Positions 8,663 to 17,363 of a DNA stretch of 64,000 nt are shown here, piece after piece. Below the pieces are notes generated by a model. The model made no database searches. It worked only from the letters and a program-made list of their open reading frames with translations, and had not been told where the DNA came from. Every line of letters starts with the position of its first letter. The stretch's first letter is position 1. The position numbers were made by a program, and so were the translations under genes. Origin of the DNA: Clostridium_AM sp900759715 (GTDB lineage Bacteria > Bacillota > Clostridia > Clostridiales > Clostridiaceae). Where the stretch lies: assembly GCA_900759715.1 (NCBI GenBank), contig CAAEXF010000139.1, positions 1 to 64,000 of the forward strand, written 5' to 3'.

Positions 8663-8706
8663 AAAGCACCGCATTGAGTATTTTCCTTAATGTGGTGCTT
8701 ATTTTA
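8663..8706. terminator. Bidirectional terminator between satP and cvfB
   Basis: AAGCACCGCATT pairs with AATGTGGTGCTT (one G-T pair) and is flanked by A-rich and T-rich runs. It lies between two convergent genes. Confidence 0.85.
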
Positions 8707-8707
8707 A

Positions 8708-9547
8708 CTATTTTAGTTTTGTTCCTTTTTCATCTTGAACTATTAAGTTTCTTCTCATAAGTCCACCTAAAGAATTTTTAAAGTTATTTTTACTTACATG
8801 AAAAGTATCATATATTTCATCTGGTGAACTCTTATCATTAAAAGGCATAAAACCACCGTGATCTTTTAGATATTCTAAAATAGTGTCTTGAAGTTCAGTT
8901 CTTTGAATCTTTCCGGCTTTTCTTGGAGTAAGGCCTAGTTTCCCATCTTCATAAATTTTAATTACAGTTAGATCAAGTACATCTCCATGGTTTATATCGC
9001 TATAATATTCATTTTTTAGAATAACACCTTTATACATATTATCAACAGCTACCATAACGCTTTTGTTAGTTTGGAAACCATAAACTGTTCCAGTAACAGA
9101 ATCTCCTATGCTGTATTTATCAGTGTCCTCCAAATATCTATCTATATCAGTAGTAGCAGCTATTCTTCCAGTCTTATCTAAATAGATATAAAATAAATAA
9201 GATTTATCATTTAGTAATCCATAAAGCTTTTCTTTAAATGGTACTAATATATCTCTTTCTAGACCAAAGTCTACAAAGCTTCCTATTTTAGTAGTAGAAA
9301 TTACTTTAAGATAGGCTAACTCTCCAACTGTAGCTAAAGGCTTCTTTAAAGTAGCAATTAATCTATCCTTTGAATCTCTATATATGAAAGCTTCTACTTC
9401 GTCGTCTATATTAAGTTCATTGCCTAGAGCACTCTTGTTTGGAAGCAAGACATCATCACTAGTACGTCCTGTACCTGCATCTAAGTAGTATCCAAAGTCT
9501 GCTTTTCTCACAACCTTTAATTTATTAAAATCACCTATGTTTATCAA
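8708..9547 (-). CDS. cvfB: CvfB/YitL-type S1 RNA-binding protein
   Basis: A 279-residue cytosolic protein. The family architecture is three S1-like RNA-binding beta-barrels followed by a winged-helix domain. Recognisable parts are the N-terminal GYYLDAG and DDVLLPN, a second S1-like unit with GSFVDFGLERDILVPF, a third with GTVYGFQ and VMVAVDN, and the C-terminal winged helix with SPDEIYDTFHVSKNNFKNSL. In staphylococci CvfB affects virulence gene expression and RNA processing; its role here is inferred from family. Length matches the family. The upstream 300 bases separate it from a divergent operon. Confidence 0.88.
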   Translation of the reverse strand: MINIGDFNKLKVVRKADFGYYLDAGTGRTSDDVLLPNKSALGNELNIDDEVEAFIYRDSKDRLIATLKKPLATVGELAYLKVISTTKIGSFVDFGLERDILVPFKEKLYGLLNDKSYLFYIYLDKTGRIAATTDIDRYLEDTDKYSIGDSVTGTVYGFQTNKSVMVAVDNMYKGVILKNEYYSDINHGDVLDLTVIKIYEDGKLGLTPRKAGKIQRTELQDTILEYLKDHGGFMPFNDKSSPDEIYDTFHVSKNNFKNSLGGLMRRNLIVQDEKGTKLK

Positions 9548-9843
9548 TAGTTATTACCTCACTTTGCTATGTTTATATTAATATTTTTCTCAGTACTTCT
9601 TATTTTAACACAATTTATCAAATTTATATTAATAATTTAAGGTATTAGTAGGTAAAAATCAAGTTAATTGTTAAATTTTTGTATAGGCTTATAACCAGAG
9701 AATGTGTCTAAAGTATGACAATTTATTATTGAAATGTTGAAAAGATTAAAAATATATTAACAAATTGTAGTCTGGGATACAAAATTAATCTTAATATTAT
9801 GGTATTTTATTATTAAACATTTAGTATTAAGAGGAGGAATAAA

Positions 9844-10539
9844 ATGATAAAACTAATCGGTATCTTAATTATCATAGTAGGCTTTATTATAAAGTTAGAT
9901 ACTATTGCAGTAGTTGTTGTTGCTGGAGTAGTAACTGGACTTGTATCAGGTATGTCCTTTAATCAAATAATGGAGGTTTTAGGTAAGTCATTCGTAGTAA
10001 ATAGATATATGTCATTATTTATTATATCCTTACCTGTAATAGGACTGTTGGAGAGATATGGTCTTCGTGAAAGAGCAGCTTATCTCGTCAGTAAGATAAA
10101 GTCAGCTACAGTTGGAAGACTAACAGCAAGCTATCTAGTAATAAGAACTCTTGCTTCAATGTTCGGTTTGAGACTTGGTGGACATGTTCAGTTTATAAGA
10201 CCACTTATACTTCCAATGGCACAGGGAGCTGCAACTAATAGATATGGAGATATAGAGGAAGAGGATGAAGAAACTATAAAAGGACTTGAAGGTGCTGTTG
10301 AAAACTATGGAAACTTCTTTGGCCAAAATTTCTTTGTAGCATCAGGAGGAGTACTTTTAATAGTTGGTGTTATGAAGGAACAGGGATTTAATATTGAAGC
10401 TATTGATATTGCTAAAGCGTCATTGCCAATCGCTCTTATCATAATGGTTATAGGCATAATACAGTTTTTATATTATGATAAAAAATTCGATAAGAAATAT
10501 AAGTCATCAAATTCTAATAATTATAGTGAAAAGGTTTAG
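9844..10539 (+). CDS. 5-oxoproline transporter, DUF969 subunit
   Basis: A 231-residue membrane protein with about six hydrophobic segments and an acidic cytoplasmic stretch (DIEEEDEETIKG). It belongs to DUF969, which is normally encoded beside DUF979 and a pyroglutamyl peptidase, exactly as here; the pair is annotated in databases as a 5-oxoproline transporter. Start ATG after AGAGGAGGAA. The DUF979 gene follows 18 bases later, so the two are cotranscribed and probably form one complex. The substrate assignment rests on gene neighbourhood and database naming. Confidence 0.8.
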   Translation: MIKLIGILIIIVGFIIKLDTIAVVVVAGVVTGLVSGMSFNQIMEVLGKSFVVNRYMSLFIISLPVIGLLERYGLRERAAYLVSKIKSATVGRLTASYLVIRTLASMFGLRLGGHVQFIRPLILPMAQGAATNRYGDIEEEDEETIKGLEGAVENYGNFFGQNFFVASGGVLLIVGVMKEQGFNIEAIDIAKASLPIALIIMVIGIIQFLYYDKKFDKKYKSSNSNNYSEKV

Positions 10540-10557
10540 ATCTAGGGAGGTGAAGTT

Positions 10558-11514
10558 ATGTTAAAAGATATATTAACTGAATTATTATATGTTTTATGTG
10601 GACTTGTTTGTTTCTTTTCAGTATATGTAACTTTAAAGGATAAAAAGCATCCATCAAGAATTCCAACCGCACTTTTCTGGGGAATTTTAGGGTTTATTTT
10701 TGCCTTTAGCCAGGTAGGACTTCTATGGGGAAATAAGAACGTTTTTGTAAATTATACTTTTATAGGATATCTAGTATTGATATTGTCTGTTCTCTCTGCT
10801 TCCAAGCTTGTTAAATTCAACAGCTTCAGTGAATCATCAAAAGAATTTAAAGAGAAAATGTCTGTATCAATAGGAAATAAAATATTTATACCAGCTTTAC
10901 TTCTTGGAATAGTGGCATTTCTTGTTGCACAGTTTTGGACAAAACAACTTGGTTCTCTTGTATCATTAGGTATAGGAACTGTTGTAGCTGCTGTATTTGC
11001 TTTTGCATTTACAAAAGGAACAGCCAGTGAAATGGCTGAGGATGGTAGAAGACTTTTCGAGCTTGTAGGACCGATGAATATTCTTCCTCAAATTCTAGCA
11101 GCATTAGGATCACTTTTCTCAGCAGCTGGAGTCGGAACTGTAATTGCTGGAGGAATTAAGACATTTATACCTCAAGGCAATATACTTATGGGAGTTACAG
11201 CTTACTGTGTTGGTATGGCATTATTTACAATGATTATGGGAAATGCTTTTGCAGCATTTGCAGTTATAACTGCAGGAATTGGTGTTCCTTTTGTTTTTGC
11301 ACAAGGAGCTAACCCAGCTATAGCATCGGCTATAGCACTAACGGCAGGATTTTGTGGAACCTTGTTGACACCTATGGCTGCAAATTTTAATATAGTTCCA
11401 CTTGCTATTCTGGAGGTAAAGGATAAAAAATATGGAATTATTAAATATCAAGCTCCTGTAGCTATAGTAATGCTTGTTATTCATATAGCGTTAATGTATT
11501 TTTGGGCATTTTAA
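10558..11514 (+). CDS. 5-oxoproline transporter, DUF979 subunit
   Basis: A 318-residue polytopic membrane protein with roughly nine to ten membrane helices. It carries conserved DUF979 features such as SEMAEDGRRLFELVGPMNILPQ (split here as SEMAEDGRR and VGPMNILPQ), IMGNAFAAFAVITAGIG and CGTLLTPMAANFN. It is the larger partner of the DUF969 protein. A strong AGGGAGGTGA precedes the start. pcp follows 44 bases later in the same operon. The likely role is import of pyroglutamate or pyroglutamyl compounds, an inference from context. Confidence 0.8.
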   Translation: MLKDILTELLYVLCGLVCFFSVYVTLKDKKHPSRIPTALFWGILGFIFAFSQVGLLWGNKNVFVNYTFIGYLVLILSVLSASKLVKFNSFSESSKEFKEKMSVSIGNKIFIPALLLGIVAFLVAQFWTKQLGSLVSLGIGTVVAAVFAFAFTKGTASEMAEDGRRLFELVGPMNILPQILAALGSLFSAAGVGTVIAGGIKTFIPQGNILMGVTAYCVGMALFTMIMGNAFAAFAVITAGIGVPFVFAQGANPAIASAIALTAGFCGTLLTPMAANFNIVPLAILEVKDKKYGIIKYQAPVAIVMLVIHIALMYFWAF

Positions 11515-11558
11515 AATTATAAGAATATAAAATTAAAACATATTAGAGGTGTTTAGAC

Positions 11559-12200
11559 ATGAAGGTATTAATAACAGGATTTGAACCTTTTGGAGGAGAA
11601 AAAATAAACCCTTCCTTTGAAGCGGTAAAAAAACTTGAAAATAAAATTTGTGGTGCAGATATAGTTAAAGCTGAAATACCAACAGTATTTCATAGATCAA
11701 TTAAAGAATTAGAAAAGTGCATAGATGCCGAGCAGCCAGATGTAGTTATCTGTGTTGGTCAAGCGGGTGGAAGATTTGACATAACTATTGAAAGAGTTGC
11801 AATCAATGTTGATGATGCACGTATTGAAGATAACGACGGTAATAAACCTATAGATGAACCAGTATTTAAAGACGGAAAAAATGGGTATTTTGCAAATATT
11901 CCTATAAAAGCAATGGTGGAAGAAATAAAGAAAGCTAATATCCCAGCATCCGTATCCAATACTGCAGGAACTTATGTATGTAACCACTTAATGTATGGAT
12001 TACTTTACTTAATTGATAAAAAATATCCTAATATGAGAGGTGGATTTATACATGTTCCTTTTATAACTGAACAAATTATAAATAAACCTAATGTTCCATA
12101 TATGGAAACAAGTAAAATTACAGAGGGATTAACTTTAGCAATTAAGGCTGCAGTTGAAAATAAAGAGGATCTAAAGATAAATCATGGTAAGATATGTTAG
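11559..12200 (+). CDS. pcp: Pyrrolidone-carboxylate peptidase (pyroglutamyl peptidase I)
   Basis: A 213-residue cytosolic cysteine peptidase (C15) that removes N-terminal pyroglutamate from peptides. The catalytic triad is in place: Glu78 in ITIERVAINVDDARI, Cys141 in SNTAGTYVCNH and His165 in GGFIHVPF. The N-terminal TGFEPFGGEKINPS is the family hallmark. Length is normal. It sits in an operon with the DUF969/DUF979 transporter and a gamma-glutamylcyclotransferase-like gene, all linked to 5-oxoproline. RBS AGAGGTG precedes the ATG. Confidence 0.95.
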   Translation: MKVLITGFEPFGGEKINPSFEAVKKLENKICGADIVKAEIPTVFHRSIKELEKCIDAEQPDVVICVGQAGGRFDITIERVAINVDDARIEDNDGNKPIDEPVFKDGKNGYFANIPIKAMVEEIKKANIPASVSNTAGTYVCNHLMYGLLYLIDKKYPNMRGGFIHVPFITEQIINKPNVPYMETSKITEGLTLAIKAAVENKEDLKINHGKIC

Positions 12201-12212
12201 AAGGTGACTAAT

Positions 12213-12626
12213 GTGAGCAATAAAATTTTTGTATATGGTAGTTTACTAGAGGATTTCTTTAATTATAATAAATATTTAAAAGGAAAAGTATCGAAAAGAA
12301 GTTATGCTAGAACCAAAGGAAAGCTTTTTCATCAAATTTATAAAGGATATCCAGCTATGATAGAGGGCGATGACTTTGTGTATGGTGAACTACTAGAAAT
12401 AGATGACTTGGATAACACCGTTATCGAGTTAGATAAGCTTGAAAATTTTTATGGTGAAGATAATGCAAATAATGAGTACAATAGGGTATTGCTGCAAATT
12501 GAACAACTGGAGGATAGTTCCGTAATATCAGCTTTTGTTTACATGTATAATTGTAAAGATAAACAAGCGTTAGAAAAAGAGAAATACATACCTTATGGCA
12601 ATTGGAGAACATTTATGAAACATTAA
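12213..12626 (+). CDS. Gamma-glutamylcyclotransferase-like (GGCT/AIG2) family protein
   Basis: A 137-residue protein of the GGCT-like fold. The hallmark FVYGSLLED near the start and YGELLEID in the middle are present, and an acidic Glu in the following strand could act as the general acid/base. True members release 5-oxoproline from gamma-glutamyl amines. Its place right behind pcp supports a 5-oxoproline link. Two in-frame GTG codons exist; the one at 12204 overlaps the ribosome binding site AAGGTGA, so the GTG at 12213 is chosen. A terminator ends the operon at 12628-12676. Confidence 0.75.
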   Translation: MSNKIFVYGSLLEDFFNYNKYLKGKVSKRSYARTKGKLFHQIYKGYPAMIEGDDFVYGELLEIDDLDNTVIELDKLENFYGEDNANNEYNRVLLQIEQLEDSSVISAFVYMYNCKDKQALEKEKYIPYGNWRTFMKH

Positions 12627-12627
12627 T

Positions 12628-12676
12628 AAAAGATGAACCAAGCTGTTTATAACAGAATTGGTTCATCTTTTATTTC
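12628..12676 (+). terminator. Terminator of the pcp operon
   Basis: AAAAGATGAACCAA pairs with TTGGTTCATCTTTT around a 17-base loop, then ATTT. It has 14 perfect pairs. Confidence 0.85.
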
Positions 12677-12803
12677 CGCTAAAATCAAGCTGCTATTTTA
12701 AGATTTAGAAATGTGACCCTTAAATAAGTTAATTTCTCTACACTAGAATTTATAGCGCTAATTTGCTAAAATAGTCTAAGAATTTTACAAATTTCACTTC
12801 AAT

Positions 12804-12846
12804 TTCACATATTTTTATGTTACAAGTATATAATATAAAAACTTGT
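12804..12846 (+). promoter_or_regulatory. Promoter with possible operator before the Crp/Fnr gene
   Basis: A perfect TATAAT at 12829-12834 is bracketed by the inverted repeat ACAAGT (12822-12827) and ACTTGT (12841-12846). A TTCACA at 12804-12809 could be a -35, with a long 19-base spacer. The repeat is placed to block polymerase and could be the autoregulatory site of the downstream regulator. Confidence 0.35.
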
Positions 12847-12899
12847 TAGGGACAGGCAGTAATACATACGTGATATTGAATTAATAAAGAGGGGATAAC

Positions 12900-13580
12900 A
12901 TGTATCAGAAGTTCTTTGATTCTAATAGGCAATCAGTAATGAGAAAATATTTTTTAAACGAAGCGAGTAAGCTTGGACAAATTAGAAAGTATAAAAAACG
13001 CGAGTTAATAGATATTAATTTAGAAAGTTACGTAGCGATAGTAGTAAAAGGAGTAGTTACACAAAGTGTTATTAGCTTAAAGGGACATGAAAAGATTCTT
13101 TATCTGATAAGACCTGGTGAGATATTTGGGGAAATGGTATATTTTTGTGGCGGACCAGATTCTATAGTTGCAAGAGCAAAAGTAGATTCAGAGGTATCAA
13201 TTATAAATAGAGATGTTTTAGAACAAGAGCTAAGTAAACATCCAGAGATCTATAGACATTTTATTCACAGTATAACAAGAAAGTTCAGAATTGTTATGCT
13301 CCAGCTTACAAATACTACTTTTAACGATTCTGTTGGAAGAATTGCAGATGCCCTATTGAGATTATCTTCTTGTGAAAATGATGACTCCAGAAAAGGTAAA
13401 ATTTTAAACATGGTATTTACACATCAAGAGTTAGCCTATAATATTGGTTGTTCAAGAATAACAGTTACTAAGTGTTTAAATGAATTTGAGAAAAGAAACA
13501 TTATAGGGTATGAAAATAAAAGAATTATAATTAATAAACCTGAAGAGCTAGAAAAATATATTGATGTTATTGAGGAGTAA
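12900..13580 (+). CDS. Crp/Fnr family transcriptional regulator
   Basis: A 226-residue regulator with an N-terminal cyclic-nucleotide-binding-like beta-roll (about residues 20-130, including YLIRPGEIFGEMVYFCGG), a long dimerisation helix, and a C-terminal winged helix (about 165-215) with recognition segment CSRITVTKCLNEFEKR. No N-terminal cysteine cluster of Fnr type is seen, so an iron-sulphur sensor is unlikely, and the ligand is unknown. The start ATG follows AGAGGGGA. It stands alone, before a TtcA-like gene with its own promoter. Targets cannot be read from the sequence. Confidence 0.85.
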   Translation: MYQKFFDSNRQSVMRKYFLNEASKLGQIRKYKKRELIDINLESYVAIVVKGVVTQSVISLKGHEKILYLIRPGEIFGEMVYFCGGPDSIVARAKVDSEVSIINRDVLEQELSKHPEIYRHFIHSITRKFRIVMLQLTNTTFNDSVGRIADALLRLSSCENDDSRKGKILNMVFTHQELAYNIGCSRITVTKCLNEFEKRNIIGYENKRIIINKPEELEKYIDVIEE

Positions 13581-13612
13581 TTATAAATTTTACAACAGTA
13601 TACTATATTTTA

Positions 13613-13641
13613 AAGACAAAGCTAGTTAAAGGTGCTATAAT
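13613..13641 (+). promoter_or_regulatory. Promoter of the TtcA-like gene
   Basis: AAGACA (13613-13618) and TATAAT (13636-13641) are 17 bases apart, and the -10 is extended by TGC. Confidence 0.5.
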
Positions 13642-13672
13642 ATTTCCGTAAAAAGAGAGGTGGAATTTTAAA

Positions 13673-14539
13673 ATGAGTGATATAGCAGGAAAAGGTTGCG
13701 AAGTGCTAGTTCCATACGAAGAACGAAAACCACTTCAGGAAATAGAACGAAGTATTACTAAAAGATACAGAAAACATATATGGTCAAAATTTGTAAAAGC
13801 AGTTAAGGACTTTAAACTAGTAGAAGATGGCGATAAAGTTGCAGTAGCTGTCTCCGGCGGTAAGGATAGTATACTGATGGCTAAACTATTTCAAGAGTTA
13901 AAGCGTCATGGGCAGATGAACTTTGAATTGGAGTTTATTGCCATGGATCCAGGCTACCATCCAGACATAAAAAAGCTGTTAATTGATAATTGTGAGTATT
14001 TAAATATACCAATTCATATTTTTGAATCAGGAATTTTTGACGTAGTAGACAAAATTGCACAGGATTATCCATGTTACATGTGTGCAAGAATGCGTAGAGG
14101 ATCTCTATACAATAAAGCCAAAGAATTAGGCTGCAATAAACTTGCACTAGGACATCATTTTAATGATGTTATTGAAACTACACTACTAAATGTACTATAT
14201 TCAGGGAACTTTAAAACTATGATGCCTAAGTTAAAGTCCACAAATTTCGAAGGACTTGAGCTTATTAGGCCGCTCTACTATGTTCACGAGGATTATATTA
14301 AACGCTTTATTCAAAACAGTGGCATTTGGCCATTAAATTGTGCATGTATGGTTGCTGCTGAAAAGATAGGAAACAAGAGATATGAAATTAAGGATTTAAT
14401 TGAATCTCTAAAGAAAAATTTTAAGGACGTAGAAAAATCCATATTCAGATCTGCACAAAATGTAAACATGGACTCTATCTTAGGATGGGAAAAGGGTGGA
14501 GAAGACTATTCATTTCTTGATTTTTATGATGAAGAGTAG
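13673..14539 (+). CDS. ttcA: TtcA-like PP-loop ATPase (tRNA 2-thiocytidine biosynthesis family)
   Basis: A 288-residue cytosolic adenylating enzyme. The PP-loop is AVSGGKDSILMAKL (about residue 62 onward). A CYMC motif near residue 138 and a later NCACM pair give the cysteines that in TtcA bind an iron-sulphur cluster for tRNA C32 thiolation. LALGHHFNDVIETTLLN is the second family block. The Firmicute branch (TtcA/TilS-like) is not all experimentally tested, so the modified base is inferred. RBS AGAGAGGTGG. A small conserved gene follows after 15 bases, in the same transcript. Confidence 0.78.
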   Translation: MSDIAGKGCEVLVPYEERKPLQEIERSITKRYRKHIWSKFVKAVKDFKLVEDGDKVAVAVSGGKDSILMAKLFQELKRHGQMNFELEFIAMDPGYHPDIKKLLIDNCEYLNIPIHIFESGIFDVVDKIAQDYPCYMCARMRRGSLYNKAKELGCNKLALGHHFNDVIETTLLNVLYSGNFKTMMPKLKSTNFEGLELIRPLYYVHEDYIKRFIQNSGIWPLNCACMVAAEKIGNKRYEIKDLIESLKKNFKDVEKSIFRSAQNVNMDSILGWEKGGEDYSFLDFYDEE

Positions 14540-14554
14540 CATTGGAGGAACAGT

Positions 14555-14824
14555 ATGCTAAGAATATGGGGAAGATTAATTAAAGACGGTAAGACCCTAA
14601 AAGATGATGTTGTCACAGCTGATATAGACGGGAGCTATCAGGATAACTTAAAGTTCTGTATAACTGAGCTTTGTAACAAGTTTGACATATCTAAGCCCTA
14701 CTGGCTACCTAGCAACTTAGATGAATACAATAGAAGAAGTAAGACTAGTTTTAACCACCATAATTTTGTTGAAGAGCTGGATTTTGATAAATTAGTAATA
14801 GAAGAATTAGATAATGAAGAGTAA
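14555..14824 (+). CDS. Small conserved hypothetical protein
   Basis: An 89-residue acidic protein with no signal peptide or membrane segment. Its middle, KPYWLPSNLDEYNRRSKTSF, looks conserved in character (aromatics plus a basic stretch), and the tail is acidic. I do not recognise a function. It follows the TtcA-like gene after 15 bases with a good AGGA site and ends at a strong terminator, so the two genes share a transcript. It could be an accessory factor of tRNA thiolation, but only position suggests this. Confidence 0.7.
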   Translation: MLRIWGRLIKDGKTLKDDVVTADIDGSYQDNLKFCITELCNKFDISKPYWLPSNLDEYNRRSKTSFNHHNFVEELDFDKLVIEELDNEE

Positions 14825-14862
14825 TAAGCTGCACCTATAGAAAAGGTGCGGCTTATTTGTAT
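14823..14862 (+). terminator. Terminator after the TtcA-like operon
   Basis: AATAAGCTGCACC pairs with GGTGCGGCTTATT (one G-T pair) around TATAGAAAA, then TTGT. Confidence 0.8.
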
Positions 14863-14889
14863 ATTTAATAGAAAATTTCAAATTATATA

Positions 14890-14918
14890 TTGAATTATTA
14901 TAAAATAGTTGCTATACT
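14890..14918 (+). promoter_or_regulatory. Promoter of the AhpD-like gene
   Basis: TTGAAT (14890-14895) and TATACT (14913-14918) with a 17-base spacer and a TGC extension. It lies directly before the gene. Confidence 0.55.
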
Positions 14919-14964
14919 AATAATTAGTAAGGTAATTAAAATAAACTATTAGGGGGAATTTAAT

Positions 14965-15318
14965 ATGTCAAAAAATCCAAGAGAAATATTAAATAATTTT
15001 GTTGGAGGATTAGAATCCTTTGGAGCAACTAATAAAGAAGGCGTAGATGCTTTCATGAATTTACTTGGAACAGCGTATAAACCAGGAAAATTGGAGACAA
15101 AAGCAAAGGAATTAATAAGTGTTGCTATTGCAGTATACAATCGTTGCGAATATTGCATAGTCTTCCATGCATACAAAGCATTAGAAGCAGGCGCAACTCG
15201 TGAAGAAATAATGGAAGCTGCTATGGTTTCAGTTGCATTTGGAGGCGGCCCTACTATGGCGTATAGTGTTACATTATTAAAAGACAGCGTAGATGAATTC
15301 GAAGGAGACTTCAAATAG
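14965..15318 (+). CDS. Carboxymuconolactone decarboxylase / AhpD-like family protein
   Basis: A 117-residue all-alpha protein with the AhpD redox motif CEYCIVFH (CxxCxxxH), preceded by the expected Glu-containing helix (KAKELISVAIAVYNR). Members with this motif are alkylhydroperoxidase-like thiol redox proteins, usually oligomeric and cytosolic. GGGPTMAYSV in the last third is also typical. RBS AGGGGGAA. It is monocistronic; family A palindrome copy 2 begins 18 bases after its stop. The antioxidant role is inferred from the motif. Confidence 0.85.
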   Translation: MSKNPREILNNFVGGLESFGATNKEGVDAFMNLLGTAYKPGKLETKAKELISVAIAVYNRCEYCIVFHAYKALEAGATREEIMEAAMVSVAFGGGPTMAYSVTLLKDSVDEFEGDFK

Positions 15319-15335
15319 TATAGTAGCAAAAAGAC

Positions 15336-15563
15336 GAAAGTTAATTTATACTCCGAGCTATGTTTCCAAGCTTCAGTCCGTTAAAAACTTTTAGTCAGTC
15401 TAAAGCTTGTGTTTTAGACGACCTAAGAACTTAGATAAACTCGCTCCGCTCAAACAGTATCTAAGTTCTAAGGTTGTCTTAAAACCCTTCACTAAGACTG
15501 ACACAAAGTTTTTAAATCTACCTTCAGCTTTGGAAACATAACTCTTCACATAAGTTAACTTTC
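15336..15563 (+). repeat. Large palindromic repeat, family A, copy 2
   Basis: A 228-bp imperfect palindrome. The left arm starts GAAAGTTAATTTATAC and the right arm ends with the complement (ATAAGTTAACTTTC). Matching blocks run the whole length, for example GTTTCC with GGAAAC, TTAAAAACTTT with AAAGTTTTTAA, GTCAGTCT with AGACTGAC and TAAGAACTTAGATA with TATCTAAGTTCTA. The short loop holds AACTCGCTCCGCTCAAACAG. As RNA it would be one long rod. It fills the gap between the AhpD-like gene and lpdA. No reading frame is seen. Confidence 0.9.
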
Positions 15564-15623
15564 TAGTTTTTATCCATATAGATATTTAAATTTCAAAATA
15601 ATCCACATAATCGGAGGTGTATT

Positions 15624-17363
15624 ATGTTAGATATAGTATTAGATAAGTTAAATGGACACGCTAAGGATGGTAAAGTATGTAGAATATATATAAGTGTTGG
15701 AGACACAATTAGCGCTGATGATAACATTTGTGATATAGAAAGTAAAAAGGGAAGTTCAACTTTTAAATCTAACTTTTCAGGTGTTATAAAAAGTATAGAG
15801 ATTTCAGAAGGAGATACTATAAGCTTAGGAGCTGTAATAGCTAAGATAGAAGGAGAAGCTATTGGGCTTAAAGAGGATAACAAAAAAGAAGACAATGCTT
15901 CTAGTAATAAAGGTGCCTCATCCTTTAATTATTTCGCTGGATTAATGAAGCCTAAAAAAGAAGAAATAAGCTGTGATATAGCTATAGTTGGGGGAGGACC
16001 TGGTGGATATGTAGCTGCTATTGAAGGTGCTATGCTAGGTGCAAATGTAGTATTAATCGAAAAAGAAAATCTAGGTGGAACTTGTCTTAATCGTGGATGT
16101 ATTCCAACTAAAACCTTAGTAAGGTCAGCAGAGGTATATGACAGCTTATGCAGAGCAGACGAATTTGGACTAATAGCAGAAAATGTATCAGTAAATATGA
16201 AAAAGATAATTCAGCGTAAAAACAATATAGTTGAAGAATTAAGAAATGGAATTCAATTTATACTTGAAAAACGTAATGTAAGAATCATAAAAGGTGAAGG
16301 TAAATTAGTAAAAGAAGACAGCCTATTTGTAAAAGAAAATAACACAGAAATAACTATCAACGCTAAAAATATAATATTAGCAACAGGTTCAAAGGCTATG
16401 AAACTTCCAATACCAGGTGCAGATTTAGAAGACGTTATAACCAGTAATGAAGCGCTAGATTTAGATAAGCTTCCTAAAAAGTTAATAATAATAGGCGGTG
16501 GCATAATAGGTATGGAATTTGCATTCATGTACTCTAAACTAGGTGTAGATGTATATGTTGTAGAGTATTTTGATTCCATACTAGCAACCTTAGATAAAGA
16601 TATATGTGATGAAATAACTTCAATAGCAAAGGATAACAACATAAAATTATATACTGGTTGTAAGGTTGAGGAAATATTAAAAGGAGAAGACAACCAATCA
16701 ATAGTAGTATTCTCAAAAGAAGATACTAAAAAATATCTATCAGCAGATAAAGTTTTAATGGCAGTTGGTAGAGGCCCTTCAATAGATACTGCAGAGTTAG
16801 AGAAGTTTAATATTGAGTTAACCGCTAACAAAAGAGCTATAGCAGTAAATGATAAAATGCAAACCAGTTTAAATAATATATATGCTATAGGTGATGCAAC
16901 TAATATAATTCAATTAGCCCATGTAGCATCCCATCAAGGAGTAGTAGCAGCAAGAAATATAATGGGAAAAGAATGCAGCATGAATTATGATGTAGTTCCA
17001 AGTGCCATATTTACTCACCCTGAAATTGCTGTGGTTGGAGTATCAGAAAAAGATGCAGAGAAAAAAGGCATTGAAATAGAGATAGGTAAATTTCCTTTTG
17101 CAGCTAATGGAAAAGCCATGACCTATGGTGAAAAGGAAGGCTTTGTGAAAATCATAAAGGACAAGGCTACTGGAGTTGTTATCGGCGGCGCTATAATAGG
17201 ACCTCATGCAACAGATTTAATAGCTGAATTAGCTCTAGCTGTAAAGAACAAGTTAACAGCAGAACAGATTACAGAAACTATACACGCACATCCTACTACA
17301 GCAGAAGCTATACACGAAGGAGCTCTTGCTTTAGAAGGAGGATCTTTACACTTTGTTAACTAA
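15624..17363 (+). CDS. lpdA: Dihydrolipoyl dehydrogenase with N-terminal lipoyl domain
   Basis: A 579-residue flavoprotein that reoxidises dihydrolipoamide with NAD. Residues 1-75 form a lipoyl domain; Lys42 in DIESKKGS aligns with the lipoylated lysine of DKA-type domains. A linker rich in Lys, Asp and Ser (75-115) leads to the FAD domain (GGGPGGYVAAIEGA), the redox disulphide GGTCLNRGCIP, the NAD domain (IIGGGIIGMEFAF), IYAIGDAT and the active-site HAHPTTAEAIHEG. RBS CGGAGGTG. A lipoate ligase gene overlaps its end by 11 bases. The acyl-transferring partners (E1/E2 or glycine cleavage genes) are not in the window, so the parent complex is unknown. Confidence 0.93.
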   Translation: MLDIVLDKLNGHAKDGKVCRIYISVGDTISADDNICDIESKKGSSTFKSNFSGVIKSIEISEGDTISLGAVIAKIEGEAIGLKEDNKKEDNASSNKGASSFNYFAGLMKPKKEEISCDIAIVGGGPGGYVAAIEGAMLGANVVLIEKENLGGTCLNRGCIPTKTLVRSAEVYDSLCRADEFGLIAENVSVNMKKIIQRKNNIVEELRNGIQFILEKRNVRIIKGEGKLVKEDSLFVKENNTEITINAKNIILATGSKAMKLPIPGADLEDVITSNEALDLDKLPKKLIIIGGGIIGMEFAFMYSKLGVDVYVVEYFDSILATLDKDICDEITSIAKDNNIKLYTGCKVEEILKGEDNQSIVVFSKEDTKKYLSADKVLMAVGRGPSIDTAELEKFNIELTANKRAIAVNDKMQTSLNNIYAIGDATNIIQLAHVASHQGVVAARNIMGKECSMNYDVVPSAIFTHPEIAVVGVSEKDAEKKGIEIEIGKFPFAANGKAMTYGEKEGFVKIIKDKATGVVIGGAIIGPHATDLIAELALAVKNKLTAEQITETIHAHPTTAEAIHEGALALEGGSLHFVN

